Positions 47,447-56,538 of a stretch of 64,000 nucleotides of DNA are shown here, one piece after another. The first letter of the stretch is position 1, and each line of letters begins with the position of its first letter. The notes beneath the pieces were generated by a model that was given only the letters and a program-made list of their open reading frames with translations, was not told where the DNA came from and made no database searches. Both the position numbers and the translations under genes were made by a program. This DNA comes from Pantoea vagans (GTDB taxonomy: Bacteria; Pseudomonadota; Gammaproteobacteria; Enterobacterales; Enterobacteriaceae): assembly GCF_001506165.1 (NCBI RefSeq), contig NZ_CP011427.1, positions 3,658,001-3,722,000 of the forward strand. The letters run 5' to 3'.

Positions 47447-48740
47447 GGTACAACCGGGCACATGGGTAACAGATCAGACCGGGCACATAGGTAACACTTT
47501 TGTGCTCAGTCGATTCGAATAATACTTCTTTCTGCCCGGTCATAATACGCCAGTATCACCCTGTCGAAGAGGATGACGTCAACTCCGTCATCCACTTCCA
47601 GGAACCTCACGTACTCGCCCCGTAATGCCGAACTCAGGAACGTGCGCCCGTTCAGGCTCAGGTCACCTTTTTCTCCGACTTTATATAGCTTTGCCCCCTC
47701 CGGATAGTTCACCTCAGGCACTTTTCCATCCCAACTTCGCGGTGAGGGCACCCATATTTTTGCGGGCGGTACCTGTCCATGAGCCTCATGCGGCTTTTCC
47801 TGATTGAACTCATTACGCCATCCGTTACACCACACCCGTTGTTCCGACAGCGAGCCAAATACATCATGGTGGCTCATCGCGGTTTTCATCGAGAGATGCA
47901 TGCGCTCGTGACGGGCATTTTGCCCCGGACATCCCGGCGTGGTTCTTTCTGTTTTAATACCCAACTTCATCAGCCACACGCTCCACTGTGTCAGCGCCAG
48001 GATGCCCGGCGCGACGAAGGGAGAGCCGTTATCGGTGCGGATAATGTCGGGGAGTCCACCTTCGCGGAAGGCGGCTTCCATACAGCCACGCACGAATGTC
48101 GTAGTCTCTGACGTGCCGGGCTCACAGCACAGGAGGTAGCGGCTGTGGTTGTCGGTGAGGGTGAACGGGCGGCACCAGCTGCCGTCTTTCAGGCGAAAGC
48201 GGCCCTTAAAGTCAGCGCTCCAGACGTGATTGTTTCTGTTCGCATCGGTGAGTTCGTTCAGATTTCCCGGTGTACGCTTGCGCCTTATCCGTGGAGACAC
48301 CAGCCCTTCTTCTTTCAAAAGGTCCCCTATCGTGCTGGCCGCGGGAACGATGAAGTCAGCGTTGTTATTGAGGAACCAGTGGCGAATTTTTTTAGGCCCC
48401 CAGTCGGGATGCTGCTGGCGAAAGAGGACGAGTTGTCCGGCGATATCCGGAGGGATTTTTTCTGGCTGCGTGAGACGGGCACGGGAGCGATTTTCAACAG
48501 AGGAGAGCTCTTCAGCATTAAATCGCTTAAGCCATTTATAGCCGGTTTTTCGACTAATGCCGTGAAGGTGGCAAAGCTCGGTCATGGATTTCTCGCCTGC
48601 CTGACAGGCGAGGATGAAATGAAGGCGTTGCATGGTAACAGTCTCAGTCCAGGGCATAGTGAGTCTCCTCTGCTATACCAATTTATAACTGTTACCCATG
48701 TGCCCGGTCTAAAGTGTTACCTATGTGCCCGGTTTGCACC
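47447..48740. mobile_element. IS481-family insertion sequence, 1294 bp
   Basis: Bounded by a TTTA duplication (47443-47446 and 48741-48744). Each end carries two copies of an ACCGGGCACATRGGTAACA-like motif (left at 47452-47471 and 47478-47496, right in inverted orientation), with outer termini GGTACAACCGGGCACATGGG and GGTGCAAACCGGGCACATAG. It encodes one transposase on the complement strand and looks complete. Confidence 0.9.
47506..48657 (-). CDS. IS481-family transposase
   Basis: 383 residues. An N-terminal helix-turn-helix (SMTELCHLHGISRKTGYKWLKRF) is followed by a DDE/RNase-H-like integrase domain. The catalytic residues are visible as Asp in VWSADFKGRF, Asp in DIIRTDNGSP and Glu in GQNARHERMHLSMK. 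A C-terminal domain (LNGRTFLSSALRGEYVRFLE) completes the family layout. Length and motifs suggest it is intact and possibly active. Confidence 0.93.
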   Translation of the reverse strand: MPWTETVTMQRLHFILACQAGEKSMTELCHLHGISRKTGYKWLKRFNAEELSSVENRSRARLTQPEKIPPDIAGQLVLFRQQHPDWGPKKIRHWFLNNNADFIVPAASTIGDLLKEEGLVSPRIRRKRTPGNLNELTDANRNNHVWSADFKGRFRLKDGSWCRPFTLTDNHSRYLLCCEPGTSETTTFVRGCMEAAFREGGLPDIIRTDNGSPFVAPGILALTQWSVWLMKLGIKTERTTPGCPGQNARHERMHLSMKTAMSHHDVFGSLSEQRVWCNGWRNEFNQEKPHEAHGQVPPAKIWVPSPRSWDGKVPEVNYPEGAKLYKVGEKGDLSLNGRTFLSSALRGEYVRFLEVDDGVDVILFDRVILAYYDRAERSIIRID

Positions 48741-48777
48741 TTTATGCGCACCTGGTCAAAATCCGTAGTCATCATGA

Positions 48778-48799
48778 AGACGCATTTATGGGCGCCTGG
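48778..48799. repeat. Degenerate palindromic repeat
   Basis: GACGCATTTATGGGCGCCTGG resembles the GCGCAT-TT-ATGCGC units but the stem no longer pairs fully. It lies just downstream of the yfaZ-like gene. Confidence 0.45.
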
Positions 48800-48809
48800 T
48801 GACGACAAA

Positions 48810-49355
48810 TCAGAAACGCAGTGACGCGCCCACGTACGGGCCATCGACCAGCACGTTGTCTTTACGGTCGCCTTTGTTGTTCAGCTCAATGTACTGGTAA
48901 CCCACACGCAGGTTCAGCAGTGAAATCGGGGTGAAGCTCAGGCCGCCGGATGCTTCTTTATAGCTATCCAGACGATCAGAGAACGCTTCTGGCGCATAGT
49001 AGTATTCGCCGTACAGGCCCCACATGCTGTTGAAGTTGTACTGCGCACCGGCACCCAGAGCGACAGTGAAACCGTCACGACCATCTTCAGGATGGGTAAA
49101 CAGCGCTTTGGCGGTTGGCGCAATGCGGAAATCACCCACATCGATGTTGTAACCCAAGCCCGCGCCGTAAGTGCTGCCGTCATGATCGCTGCGCAGCCAG
49201 TTGCCTTTCAGGAACAGGCCAGGTGAGGTTGTACCGAGGCCAAGGTTCAGGTTGGTGCTGTGCTCACCCACGTCAACACTGCCCTCGATGGCCTGCGCGC
49301 CGCTGCTCAGCAGTGCCAGACCCAATACGCTTCCAGTAACAAGTTGCTTAAACAT
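48810..49355 (-). CDS. YfaZ-family outer membrane protein
   Basis: 181 residues. A signal peptide (ends GAQAIEG) precedes an eight-strand-type barrel with LNLGLGTTSPGLFLKGNW, GLYGEYYYAPEAFSD and LLNLRVGYQYIEL, ending in a C-terminal Phe (GASLRF). It matches the YfaZ family of small enterobacterial outer membrane proteins of unknown function. The start at 49355 is the one giving a normal signal peptide. Confidence 0.85.
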   Translation of the reverse strand: MFKQLVTGSVLGLALLSSGAQAIEGSVDVGEHSTNLNLGLGTTSPGLFLKGNWLRSDHDGSTYGAGLGYNIDVGDFRIAPTAKALFTHPEDGRDGFTVALGAGAQYNFNSMWGLYGEYYYAPEAFSDRLDSYKEASGGLSFTPISLLNLRVGYQYIELNNKGDRKDNVLVDGPYVGASLRF

Positions 49356-49475
49356 ATGATTCCACTCCATGAAGGACAAATAAGTCGGCGCAAAGGGTAG
49401 CAGCCTGAGAGCAGGAGACAACTTTATTTGGAAAGCTTTACGTAAAAATCAATGACAGTGCGCAAAAAATCGCCA

Positions 49476-50171
49476 TTATGCCGCCCACAGCAGATGGCTC
49501 AACAGCGGAGCCAGAATCACCGTCACAACACCGGACAGCATCATCACCAGGCTTGAAACCACGCCCTCTTGCTGACCTAATTGATAAGCGCGTGCGGTGC
49601 CCGCACCGTGTGAGGCGGCACCAAAGCCGGCGCCTTTCGCCACACCTTGCTTGATCGCGATGCGCAGAAACAGCACATCACCCACCGCCATACCAAACAC
49701 CCCGGTGATCACCACAAACAGCGCCACCAAATCAGGTTGGCCGCCAATCGGTAAGGCTGCCGCCAGCGCAAACGGCGTGGTTATTGAGCGTACCGCCAGG
49801 CTACGCTGGATGGTTTCCGGTAGCATCAGCAAACGCGCCAGCCACACCGAACTGCACACCGCCACCAGCGTCGCGGTCAGTACGCCAACACTTAATGACA
49901 GCCAGTGGCGCTTAATGATCTCCAGGTTTTCATACACCGGCACCGCAAATGCCAGGGTTGCGGGGCCCAACAGCCAGATCAGCCAGTGGCTCTCAGCGAT
50001 GTAATCCTTCCAGCTGACATGCGTGAGCAGCAGCAGCGCCACCAGCACCACCGGCGTCATCACCAATGGCATCAGCAATAAGGTCTGTTTGCGGCGATAG
50101 AGTCGTTTGTTGAGGAAATAGACCAGCAGCGTCAACACCAGACACAGCACGCTAATCATGAAATCAGCCAT
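49476..50171 (-). CDS. LrgB/CidB-family membrane protein (YohK-like)
   Basis: 231 residues, the same length as E. coli YohK. It contains the family core LAVRSITTPFALAAALPIGG and KGAGFGAASHGAGTARAYQLG. LrgB/CidB proteins partner a holin-like LrgA/CidA protein and have been tied to cell lysis control or to pyruvate or glycolate transport. It overlaps the upstream lrgA-type gene by eight bases. Confidence 0.9.
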   Translation of the reverse strand: MADFMISVLCLVLTLLVYFLNKRLYRRKQTLLLMPLVMTPVVLVALLLLTHVSWKDYIAESHWLIWLLGPATLAFAVPVYENLEIIKRHWLSLSVGVLTATLVAVCSSVWLARLLMLPETIQRSLAVRSITTPFALAAALPIGGQPDLVALFVVITGVFGMAVGDVLFLRIAIKQGVAKGAGFGAASHGAGTARAYQLGQQEGVVSSLVMMLSGVVTVILAPLLSHLLWAA

Positions 50172-50589
50172 GATGCGCCTGCTTACGCGCTGCACGCGCC
50201 AGTTCAAATCGATATAAGCGATCCACCACCAGCGACGTGGCCGCCAGCACCAGCAGGGTACTGACTGCAATCACCACGCAGATACGCCAGCCTTCAGTGC
50301 GCAACAAATCACTGTAATTCACCACCGCCACCACCGCAGGAATAAAGAACAGCAGCATTTCCGCCAATAGCCAGTTCGACCCGGCTTTCACCCACCGCAG
50401 CGGCACGATGCGTGTCATGATCAGCAGCAGCAATAACACCATGCCCACCACGTTAGCGGGCAGTGGCAGATGCAGCCAACTCACCAGTTTGTCGCTGGCG
50501 ATAAACAGGCCGATATACAGCACCAACTGCAATGGCACGAACACACGTTGCAGGATGTCCGTTCTGCGCGGACTCAATGCAAGCGCCAT
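50164..50589 (-). CDS. LrgA/CidA-family holin-like protein (YohJ-like)
   Basis: 141 residues with four membrane helices and the conserved LHLPLPANVVGMVLLLLL stretch. It is the first gene of a two-gene unit with the LrgB-type protein. A divergent LysR gene 105 bases away is the likely regulator, as CidR is for cidAB. Confidence 0.9.
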   Translation of the reverse strand: MALALSPRRTDILQRVFVPLQLVLYIGLFIASDKLVSWLHLPLPANVVGMVLLLLLIMTRIVPLRWVKAGSNWLLAEMLLFFIPAVVAVVNYSDLLRTEGWRICVVIAVSTLLVLAATSLVVDRLYRFELARAARKQAHHG

Positions 50590-50694
50590 TTCTCTTTCTC
50601 CACGGGTTTAAATGTTGGACGTAGTATAAATCCGCACAAAACTGTGAATAAAATGAATTAAAATTATTCAAACTATGCCAAAAAGGAATGCTTT

Positions 50695-51597
50695 ATGGAC
50701 GTCCGTGCCCTGCGCTATTTCACCGAAGTGGTACGCCAGCAAAGCTTCACCCGTGCAGCGGAAAAGCTGTATGTCACACAGCCCACTATCAGCAAAATGC
50801 TGCGCCAGTTGGAAGAGGAACTCGGTTGCACACTGCTGCTGCGTGACGGGCGGAAGCTGCATCTTACCGATAGTGGTCAGGCCGTCTATCAACGTGGGCT
50901 CGCCATTCTGCAGGAGTTTCATCAGCTTGAAGCGCAAATTGGTGACATCAATGAGCTGAAAACCGGTGAACTGCGCTTAGGCATCCCACCGATGGTCGGT
51001 ATGCAAATCGCCGGTTCAATTTCCGCTTTTCGCCGCCGCTATCCCGGCGTACAACTTAAAATTGTGGAGTCTGGTGGATTAACCGTACAGCAAGCGGTAC
51101 TGAATGGTGGACTGGATATTGCACTCACGGCGCTGCCAGTCGATACCGATTTACCGCTGAAGACACTGGAGTTGATGCGCCACCCGCTTTGTGTGCTGCT
51201 GCCGCGTAATGCGCAATGGCTAAATCGCAGCAGTCTGGGTCTGGCGGAACTGGCGGCTCATCCGCTGTTGATCCTCAACGAAGAGTTCTCGCTCAATCGC
51301 CAGCTGATGAAGGCGTTTCAGCGCCAGGGACTGACGCCGCAGATTGCGGTGCGCAGCGCGCAGTGGGATTTCCTCGCCGCGATGGTACAGGCAGAGATGG
51401 GGCTGGCGATTCTGCCGGAACCGATTTGCCAGCGACTGGATAAGCAGTCGCTGCTGTGGCTGCCGCTGGAATCGGAGTTACAGTGGAGTCTGGGATTGAT
51501 TTGGCGTGAAGGCAGTTATCTGTCGCGCAGTGCGCAGGCGTGGATTGAGTGCTGCCGCGAGCATTGGCCGGATAATCCGCCGAGGTTATCGGTATAA
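50695..51597 (+). CDS. LysR-family regulator, CidR-like
   Basis: 300 residues. Its N-terminal helix-turn-helix (FTRAAEKLYVTQPTISKMLRQ) is followed by a substrate-binding domain (LRLGIPPMVGMQIAG, MVQAEMGLAILPEP). It is divergent from the LrgAB-type pair, a layout typical of CidR and related regulators that respond to acetate or pyruvate metabolism. The intergenic A+T-rich stretch (50625-50680) is the likely operator site. Confidence 0.88.
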   Translation: MDVRALRYFTEVVRQQSFTRAAEKLYVTQPTISKMLRQLEEELGCTLLLRDGRKLHLTDSGQAVYQRGLAILQEFHQLEAQIGDINELKTGELRLGIPPMVGMQIAGSISAFRRRYPGVQLKIVESGGLTVQQAVLNGGLDIALTALPVDTDLPLKTLELMRHPLCVLLPRNAQWLNRSSLGLAELAAHPLLILNEEFSLNRQLMKAFQRQGLTPQIAVRSAQWDFLAAMVQAEMGLAILPEPICQRLDKQSLLWLPLESELQWSLGLIWREGSYLSRSAQAWIECCREHWPDNPPRLSV

Positions 51598-51612
51598 CCA
51601 CCAGATTCTCGG

Positions 51613-51714
51613 CCAGGCGCGCATAAATGCGTCATCACGATTGCGCGGTGTTTGGCCAGGTACGCATAAATGCGCACCCTACAGTCCTCTGTAGGGTCGC
51701 CATTTATGGCGACC
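51613..51714. repeat. Three palindromic repeat units
   Basis: Units at 51613-51633 (degenerate), 51656-51682 (CCAGG arm, stem TACGCAT/ATGCGCA, CCCTAC arm) and 51691-51714 (GTAGGG arm, stem TCGCCAT/ATGGCGA). The last two form an inverted pair with different stems and shared arms. They separate the convergent LysR and yjcE genes. Confidence 0.85.
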
Positions 51715-51768
51715 GAGTTCCATCACCGCACACGCGAGAGGACGCCTTAATGGCGGCCACTCGCGAGG

Positions 51769-53418
51769 CTACTCTTCTTTCTCTATCAGCAGTGCTTCCA
51801 GCAGGTCGAGATCGCGCAGCAGTTTCTGCATCGTCTCATTCGAGATCTCCTGCGTGGCACGCAAGTGGTAAACTTCGGCGCGCTCAGCACGCAGCGCGTT
51901 CAGGCGGAAGCGGCGCTCCAGGTTCTCAGCAAACAGGGCCTGTTCAACCTCATCCTTACCCACCACCCTACGGCGTAAGTTGCCGATCACCCGCAGACTG
52001 ACCTCTTTCAGCAATTCAGGATCGATATTCTCTTCGGTATCGTTTTCCAGTCGCTGTTCCATTTTGTGCAGGCTTTCAATGGCCACATTCGCCATCGCTG
52101 CCCGCGCAAACTGGATTTCACGACGGTGCCCGGATTTGTCGGTGCTTTCCATTCCGCGCAGCAGAATCGGCAATAGAATGACGCCAACAAACAGCGAGAA
52201 CAGGATTACGCCTGTGGCGATAAACACCAACTCATAGCGCGCTGGGAAAGGTTCACCATTGCTGAGGAACAGCGGAATTGACAACACACCGGCCAGCGTA
52301 ATTGCTCCGCGCACGCCCGCGAAGGAGGCAATCAACAACTCACGCAGCGAGTAGTTAGAGAACTCCAGCGGCTTCTTCTTCAGGAAACGCAAGCTGGTGC
52401 GCTGCATGATCCACAACCAGCCAAAGCGCACTAACATCAATGCGACATACACCAGCGCGACGTCGGTGAACAGCATCCAGAGTTCAACATTTGGATCGGC
52501 ATTCGCCTGCGCCACCGAAGTTTCAAGGATGTCGGGCAATTGCAAGCCCAGCATCAGGAACACCATGCCGTTGAACACGAACTCCAGCATCTGCCATACG
52601 CTGTTGGCGCGCAGACGCATGGCTAACGGTGCCTGACGGATAATGCCAGAACGGGTGATGGTCATACCCGCCGCCACTGCAGCAAGGATACCTGATACGC
52701 CAAGGTGTTCAGCGATCAGATAAGAGGCGAACGGCAGTAACAGCAGCAGTACCGTTTGCGTAGCCGGATCGTCTCCGCTCCAGCGGCTCAGTAAGCGCAG
52801 CGAACGGCCATACAGCCAACAGACGGCCACACCCGCAATCAGGCCGCCGACGGCCACCTTAAGAAACTCAATGCTGGCCCCGCCCCAGGTAAATACCATG
52901 GTGCCCATTGCTACGGCGACAGCAAACTTCAGCGAGACCAGGCCCGATGCGTCGTTCATCAAGGCTTCGCCCTGCACAATCGACATGATTTTTTTCGGGA
53001 TGCGCCCTTCCCCCACAATGCCGGAGAGCGCCACGGCATCGGTGGGTGACAGGACCGCCGCCAGCGCAAACGCCGGGATCAGCGGGATACCGGGCACCAG
53101 CCAGTAAATCAGGTAACCGATCCCCACCACGGTAATCAGCACTAACACCAGCGCCAGGCCGATGATTTCGCGTCCGTGATGAAGAAATTCATTAATCGGC
53201 GTTTTCCAGCCATCGGCAAACAGCAACGGCGGAATGAACAGCACGAGGAACAGTTCAGGGTCAAAATCCACGTGCAGACCAAAGCTCGGTACAGCCAGCA
53301 GTGCACCTGCAGCAATTTGTACCAGTGGCAGCGGGATTTGGAACGGCAGTATGCGTGCCGCAACGCCGGAGAGTGACACCACCAGCGTCATAATGAGAAT
53401 GGTAAAGAAGATTTCCAT
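51769..53418 (-). CDS. yjcE: Na+/H+ antiporter YjcE (CPA1 family)
   Basis: 549 residues, the length of E. coli YjcE. The membrane domain has ALAAVLSPTDAVALSGIVGEG and GEALMNDASGLVSLKFAVAVA (Asp-containing transport motif) plus FAGVRGAITLAGVLSIPLFL. A hydrophilic C-terminal tail follows. It exchanges cations for protons, probably for pH or osmotic balance. The start at 53418 follows AAGGAA. Confidence 0.93.
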   Translation of the reverse strand: MEIFFTILIMTLVVSLSGVAARILPFQIPLPLVQIAAGALLAVPSFGLHVDFDPELFLVLFIPPLLFADGWKTPINEFLHHGREIIGLALVLVLITVVGIGYLIYWLVPGIPLIPAFALAAVLSPTDAVALSGIVGEGRIPKKIMSIVQGEALMNDASGLVSLKFAVAVAMGTMVFTWGGASIEFLKVAVGGLIAGVAVCWLYGRSLRLLSRWSGDDPATQTVLLLLLPFASYLIAEHLGVSGILAAVAAGMTITRSGIIRQAPLAMRLRANSVWQMLEFVFNGMVFLMLGLQLPDILETSVAQANADPNVELWMLFTDVALVYVALMLVRFGWLWIMQRTSLRFLKKKPLEFSNYSLRELLIASFAGVRGAITLAGVLSIPLFLSNGEPFPARYELVFIATGVILFSLFVGVILLPILLRGMESTDKSGHRREIQFARAAMANVAIESLHKMEQRLENDTEENIDPELLKEVSLRVIGNLRRRVVGKDEVEQALFAENLERRFRLNALRAERAEVYHLRATQEISNETMQKLLRDLDLLEALLIEKEE

Positions 53419-53557
53419 GCTTTCCTTAGGCGAATCGTATTTATTCAAGCGATGTTGTTGCGAAGGAAAGTGTAAAACAAAACGCCGCCCGAAGGGGCAA
53501 CCCTGCGTGCGGCGTGGACCAGAAAGAGACTTATCTGGAATTAAGCGTATTTAAAAG

Positions 53558-54907
53558 TCAGATGGCCCAGCCACCGGCGTAGAATGCCACCAACGCAATG
53601 GCAATCACTACCGTGCCAACATTCAGTTTGCGCCACTCACCGGCAAACACGCGACCAATCACCAGGGAACCGAAGCCCAGCATAATGCCGGTGACGATGT
53701 TGCAGGTCAGCACGATGAAGACCGCCGTCACCAAACCCGACATCGCATCGACAAAATCATTGAAGTCGATTTTTGCCACGTTGCTCAGCATCAACAGGCC
53801 CACGTACATCAGTGCCGGTGCCGTTGCGTAGGCTGGCACCAGATAGGCCAGTGGAGACATAAACAGAATCAGCAGGAACAGCAGGCCAACCACAACGGCC
53901 GTCAGGCCGGTTTTGCCCCCGGCGGCGGTACCTGCGGCAGATTCGATGTACACCGCCGCTGGCGAAGCACCGACTAACCCTGCAAACAGGCTGCTGACGG
54001 AGTCAGTCGTTAATGCGCGACCGCCGTTAATGATCTGCCCATCTTTGTCCAGCAGATTGGCCTGGCCCGCGACCGCGCGAATAGTGCCGGTGGCGTCGAA
54101 TACTGCCGTCATCACCAGTGCCAATACACTCGGCAGCACCACCGGTTGCAGCGCTCCCATGATATCAAGGCTAAACATGGCGGATTGGCCATTGGCATCT
54201 TTCAGGCTTGGCATGGCAAACAGCCCTTGATAGGTCACAGCGGGATCAAAAATCAAACCCACCACGGAAATCGCAATGATAGTCAGCAAAATGCCGCCGG
54301 GAACACGACGTTTTTCCAGACCAAAGATCGCGGCCAGACCAATCAACGCCATGATCACCGGAAACGAAGTGAAGTGGCCAAGCGCAACCGGTAAGCCCGG
54401 TGCCGGGTTTTTCACCACTAAACCAATCCCGTCGGCGGCGATCAACAGCAGGAACAAGCCGATACCAACACCCGTACCGTGCGCAACGCCCATCGGCAGG
54501 TTACGTAAAATCCATGCACGAATGCCCGTCACCGAAATCAAAGTGAACAACAAGCCCATCAGGAACACAGCGCCCAACGCAACCGGCACGCTGATATGCT
54601 GCCCCAGCACAAGGCTGAACGCAGTAAAAGCGGTGAGCGAGATAGCGCAACCAATCGCCATTGGCAGATTGGCCCATAACCCCATAATGATCGATCCAAA
54701 ACTGGCGACCAGACAGGTGGCAACAAACACAGCCGTCGGCGAGAAACCCGCTTTGCCGAGCATGCCAGGCACCACGATGACGGAGTAGACCATGGCTAAA
54801 AAGGTGGTCAATCCTGCCAGTACTTCCTGGCGCACGCTGCTGCCACGTGCTGAAATGTTAAACCAAGCGTCCAGTTTTCCACTGGCCGGGCGTGATTCGC
54901 CAGACAT
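53558..54907 (-). CDS. ghxP: Guanine/hypoxanthine permease
   Basis: 449 residues, exactly the E. coli GhxP (YjcD) length; NCS2/AzgA-type purine transporter. Signature segments are [43 protein letters not shown] and [19 protein letters not shown]. It is a proton-coupled importer of guanine and hypoxanthine. Two PurR-box-like sites lie upstream, matching its membership in the PurR regulon of E. coli. The start at 54907 gives the family N-terminus. Confidence 0.95.
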   Translation of the reverse strand: MSGESRPASGKLDAWFNISARGSSVRQEVLAGLTTFLAMVYSVIVVPGMLGKAGFSPTAVFVATCLVASFGSIIMGLWANLPMAIGCAISLTAFTAFSLVLGQHISVPVALGAVFLMGLLFTLISVTGIRAWILRNLPMGVAHGTGVGIGLFLLLIAADGIGLVVKNPAPGLPVALGHFTSFPVIMALIGLAAIFGLEKRRVPGGILLTIIAISVVGLIFDPAVTYQGLFAMPSLKDANGQSAMFSLDIMGALQPVVLPSVLALVMTAVFDATGTIRAVAGQANLLDKDGQIINGGRALTTDSVSSLFAGLVGASPAAVYIESAAGTAAGGKTGLTAVVVGLLFLLILFMSPLAYLVPAYATAPALMYVGLLMLSNVAKIDFNDFVDAMSGLVTAVFIVLTCNIVTGIMLGFGSLVIGRVFAGEWRKLNVGTVVIAIALVAFYAGGWAI

Positions 54908-54995
54908 AGTCAATCCTCTGCGTTTTTTAAGATGTAATAAGCCCCACGGCCCGCGTTTGCACATCACCCTGGTGAAGGCTTCTCAGTGAGAAAAG

Positions 54996-55011
54996 AGGCA
55001 AACGTTTACGT
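54996..55011. promoter_or_regulatory. PurR box upstream of ghxP
   Basis: AGGCAAACGTTTACGT matches the PurR consensus ACGCAAACGTTTNCNT at nearly every position. It lies about 90 bases from the ghxP start codon. Confidence 0.85.
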
Positions 55012-55049
55012 GGCCGCGTATTCCAGGTCGTTAAGGGGGACACGGAAAA

Positions 55050-55065
55050 AGGCAAACGATTATCT
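55050..55065. promoter_or_regulatory. Second PurR-like box upstream of ghxP
   Basis: AGGCAAACGATTATCT keeps the GCAAACG half and loses part of the other half. It is 54 bases upstream of the stronger PurR box, so the two may bind cooperatively. Confidence 0.6.
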
Positions 55066-55162
55066 GGCGTTTGCTATGGGGTTTTCAACTACTAATCGAT
55101 GACAAGGCAGGATAAAGCGTCCGGTTTTGATCGGGTGATATGAGAGAATGCGACGCGAAAAC

Positions 55163-55236
55163 GTAGCGGCGAGATTTATCGCGCATAGGTAGAGCCGTGC
55201 TGCGGCGGGTCAATGCGCAATAAATTGCGCCGCTAC
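55163..55236. repeat. Inverted pair of GTAGCGGCGC-type palindromic repeats
   Basis: GTAGCGGCGAGATTTATCGC (55163-55184) faces GCGCAATAAATTGCGCCGC (55215-55236) across about 30 bases. A partial GTAGGGTGGC follows at 55245-55254 next to the GST gene end. Confidence 0.82.
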
Positions 55237-55254
55237 AGTTATGTTGTAGGGTGG

Positions 55255-55917
55255 CTACGTCAATGCGATCGGGCCGCCCTGCTCAACCGCACGTTGCCAG
55301 GCGGCGCGCTGCTGCATCTCCTCCAACCAGCGTGTGATAGCGGGCATCTCTTGTTGTGATCCCCGCGTCTGCAGGGCCAGCAGCGGGAAGCTCATTTGTA
55401 CATCCGCGATGCTGAAGCGCGAGCCCGCGAAATAGCGATGTTGACTGAGATGCTGCTCAATGACGCCACCATGCAGTTGCAGCTGTTTATTCAGCCAGGC
55501 TTTCTGGATGCCCTTGCTCAGCGCGGCACCTGCGGGACGTAACAGCCACGGCACCGGCTTTTTCCCTAACTGCCCAAAAACCAGTTTCATCAGCAACAAC
55601 GGCATCAGTGAACCTTCGGCATAATGCAGCCAGTAACGTGCCTGGATCTGCTCATCCTCGTCGGTCAGTACCAACAGATGCTCACTGTCATATTTTTGCT
55701 GCAGGTACTCCAGAATCGCACCTGATTCCGCAATCACGCGATTACCGTCCGTGATCACCGGCGACTTACCCAGCGGGTGCACTTTCTTCAACGCTTCCGG
55801 TGCCAGCAAGCTCTTTTCACGTTGATAGCGCTTGATTTGATAGGGCACCGACAGCTCTTCCAGTAGCCATAACACACGGTGCGAACGGGAATTTTCCAGA
55901 TGGTGTACGGTGATCAT
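55255..55917 (-). CDS. Glutathione S-transferase family protein
   Basis: 220 residues. The N-terminal thioredoxin-like domain has HHLENSRSHRVLWLLEELSV and the glutathione-binding VIAESGAILEYLQQKY; the C-terminal helical domain has FAGSRFSIADVQMSFPL. It lies 44 bases downstream of soxR on the same strand, so it is probably co-transcribed and part of redox defence. Start at 55917 follows AAGGAA. Confidence 0.9.
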   Translation of the reverse strand: MITVHHLENSRSHRVLWLLEELSVPYQIKRYQREKSLLAPEALKKVHPLGKSPVITDGNRVIAESGAILEYLQQKYDSEHLLVLTDEDEQIQARYWLHYAEGSLMPLLLMKLVFGQLGKKPVPWLLRPAGAALSKGIQKAWLNKQLQLHGGVIEQHLSQHRYFAGSRFSIADVQMSFPLLALQTRGSQQEMPAITRWLEEMQQRAAWQRAVEQGGPIALT

Positions 55918-55961
55918 GCGCTTTTCCTTGCCGACGAAAGTGTTTCGGCAAGTATAGCGGA

Positions 55962-56438
55962 TCAACTTTTTGGCTCATCCTGTTCGGGATCGAGTAACAC
56001 CGCACCGGACCCTTGCTGCGCCAGACGGTCTCCGGGGTTGCGCAGCGGACAATCCCGCATCGACAAACAGCCACAGCCAATGCAGCCGTCAAGATCGTTG
56101 CGCAGGCGCGTCAGCGTCTCAATGCGCTTATCCAGCTCTTCGCGCCAGTGCTGCGTCAACGCATCCCACTCTTGCGTTGACATGCGTTTATTCGCCGGCA
56201 CGTGCATCAAACTGTCACTCACTGTCGCCAGTGGAATGCCAATGCGCTGCGCGATCTTGATAATCGCCACGCGCCTCAGCACATCACGACTGTAGCGCCG
56301 CTGATTACCGCCATTGCGTGAGCTAAAAATTAACCCTTTGGTTTCATAGAAATGCAGCGCTGACACCGCCACGCCACTGCGTTTCGCCACTTCTCCGGGT
56401 GTCAAAACGGGCTTTGGGTAATTGCGTTCTTTTTTCAT
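55962..56438 (-). CDS. soxR: Redox-sensitive transcriptional activator SoxR
   Basis: 158 residues (E. coli 154). MerR-type winged helix at the N-terminus ([20 protein letters not shown]), dimer helix, then the [2Fe-2S] ligands in [12 protein letters not shown]. All four cysteines are present. It activates soxS when the cluster is oxidised by redox-cycling compounds. It diverges from soxS. Confidence 0.97.
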   Translation of the reverse strand: MKKERNYPKPVLTPGEVAKRSGVAVSALHFYETKGLIFSSRNGGNQRRYSRDVLRRVAIIKIAQRIGIPLATVSDSLMHVPANKRMSTQEWDALTQHWREELDKRIETLTRLRNDLDGCIGCGCLSMRDCPLRNPGDRLAQQGSGAVLLDPEQDEPKS

Positions 56439-56446
56439 TTAGGGCC

Positions 56447-56477
56447 TTTACCTCAAGTTAACTTGAGGAATTATACT
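56447..56477 (+). promoter_or_regulatory. soxS promoter with SoxR box
   Basis: CCTCAAGTTAACTTGAGG (56451-56468) is the perfect SoxR palindrome. The -35 TTTACC (56447-56452) and -10 TATACT (56472-56477) are separated by 19 bases, the overlong spacing used by MerR-type activators. Confidence 0.96.
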
Positions 56478-56538
56478 CGCACCCCAACAAAAGTTCGAAT
56501 TTCAAACCAGGTAAAACAACCTTCAGAAGGATGAGACT

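Noticed and set aside
2684..55236. CRISPR array
   Set aside because: Repeats are dispersed singly or as inverted pairs, not as regularly spaced direct repeats with unique spacers, and no cas genes are present.
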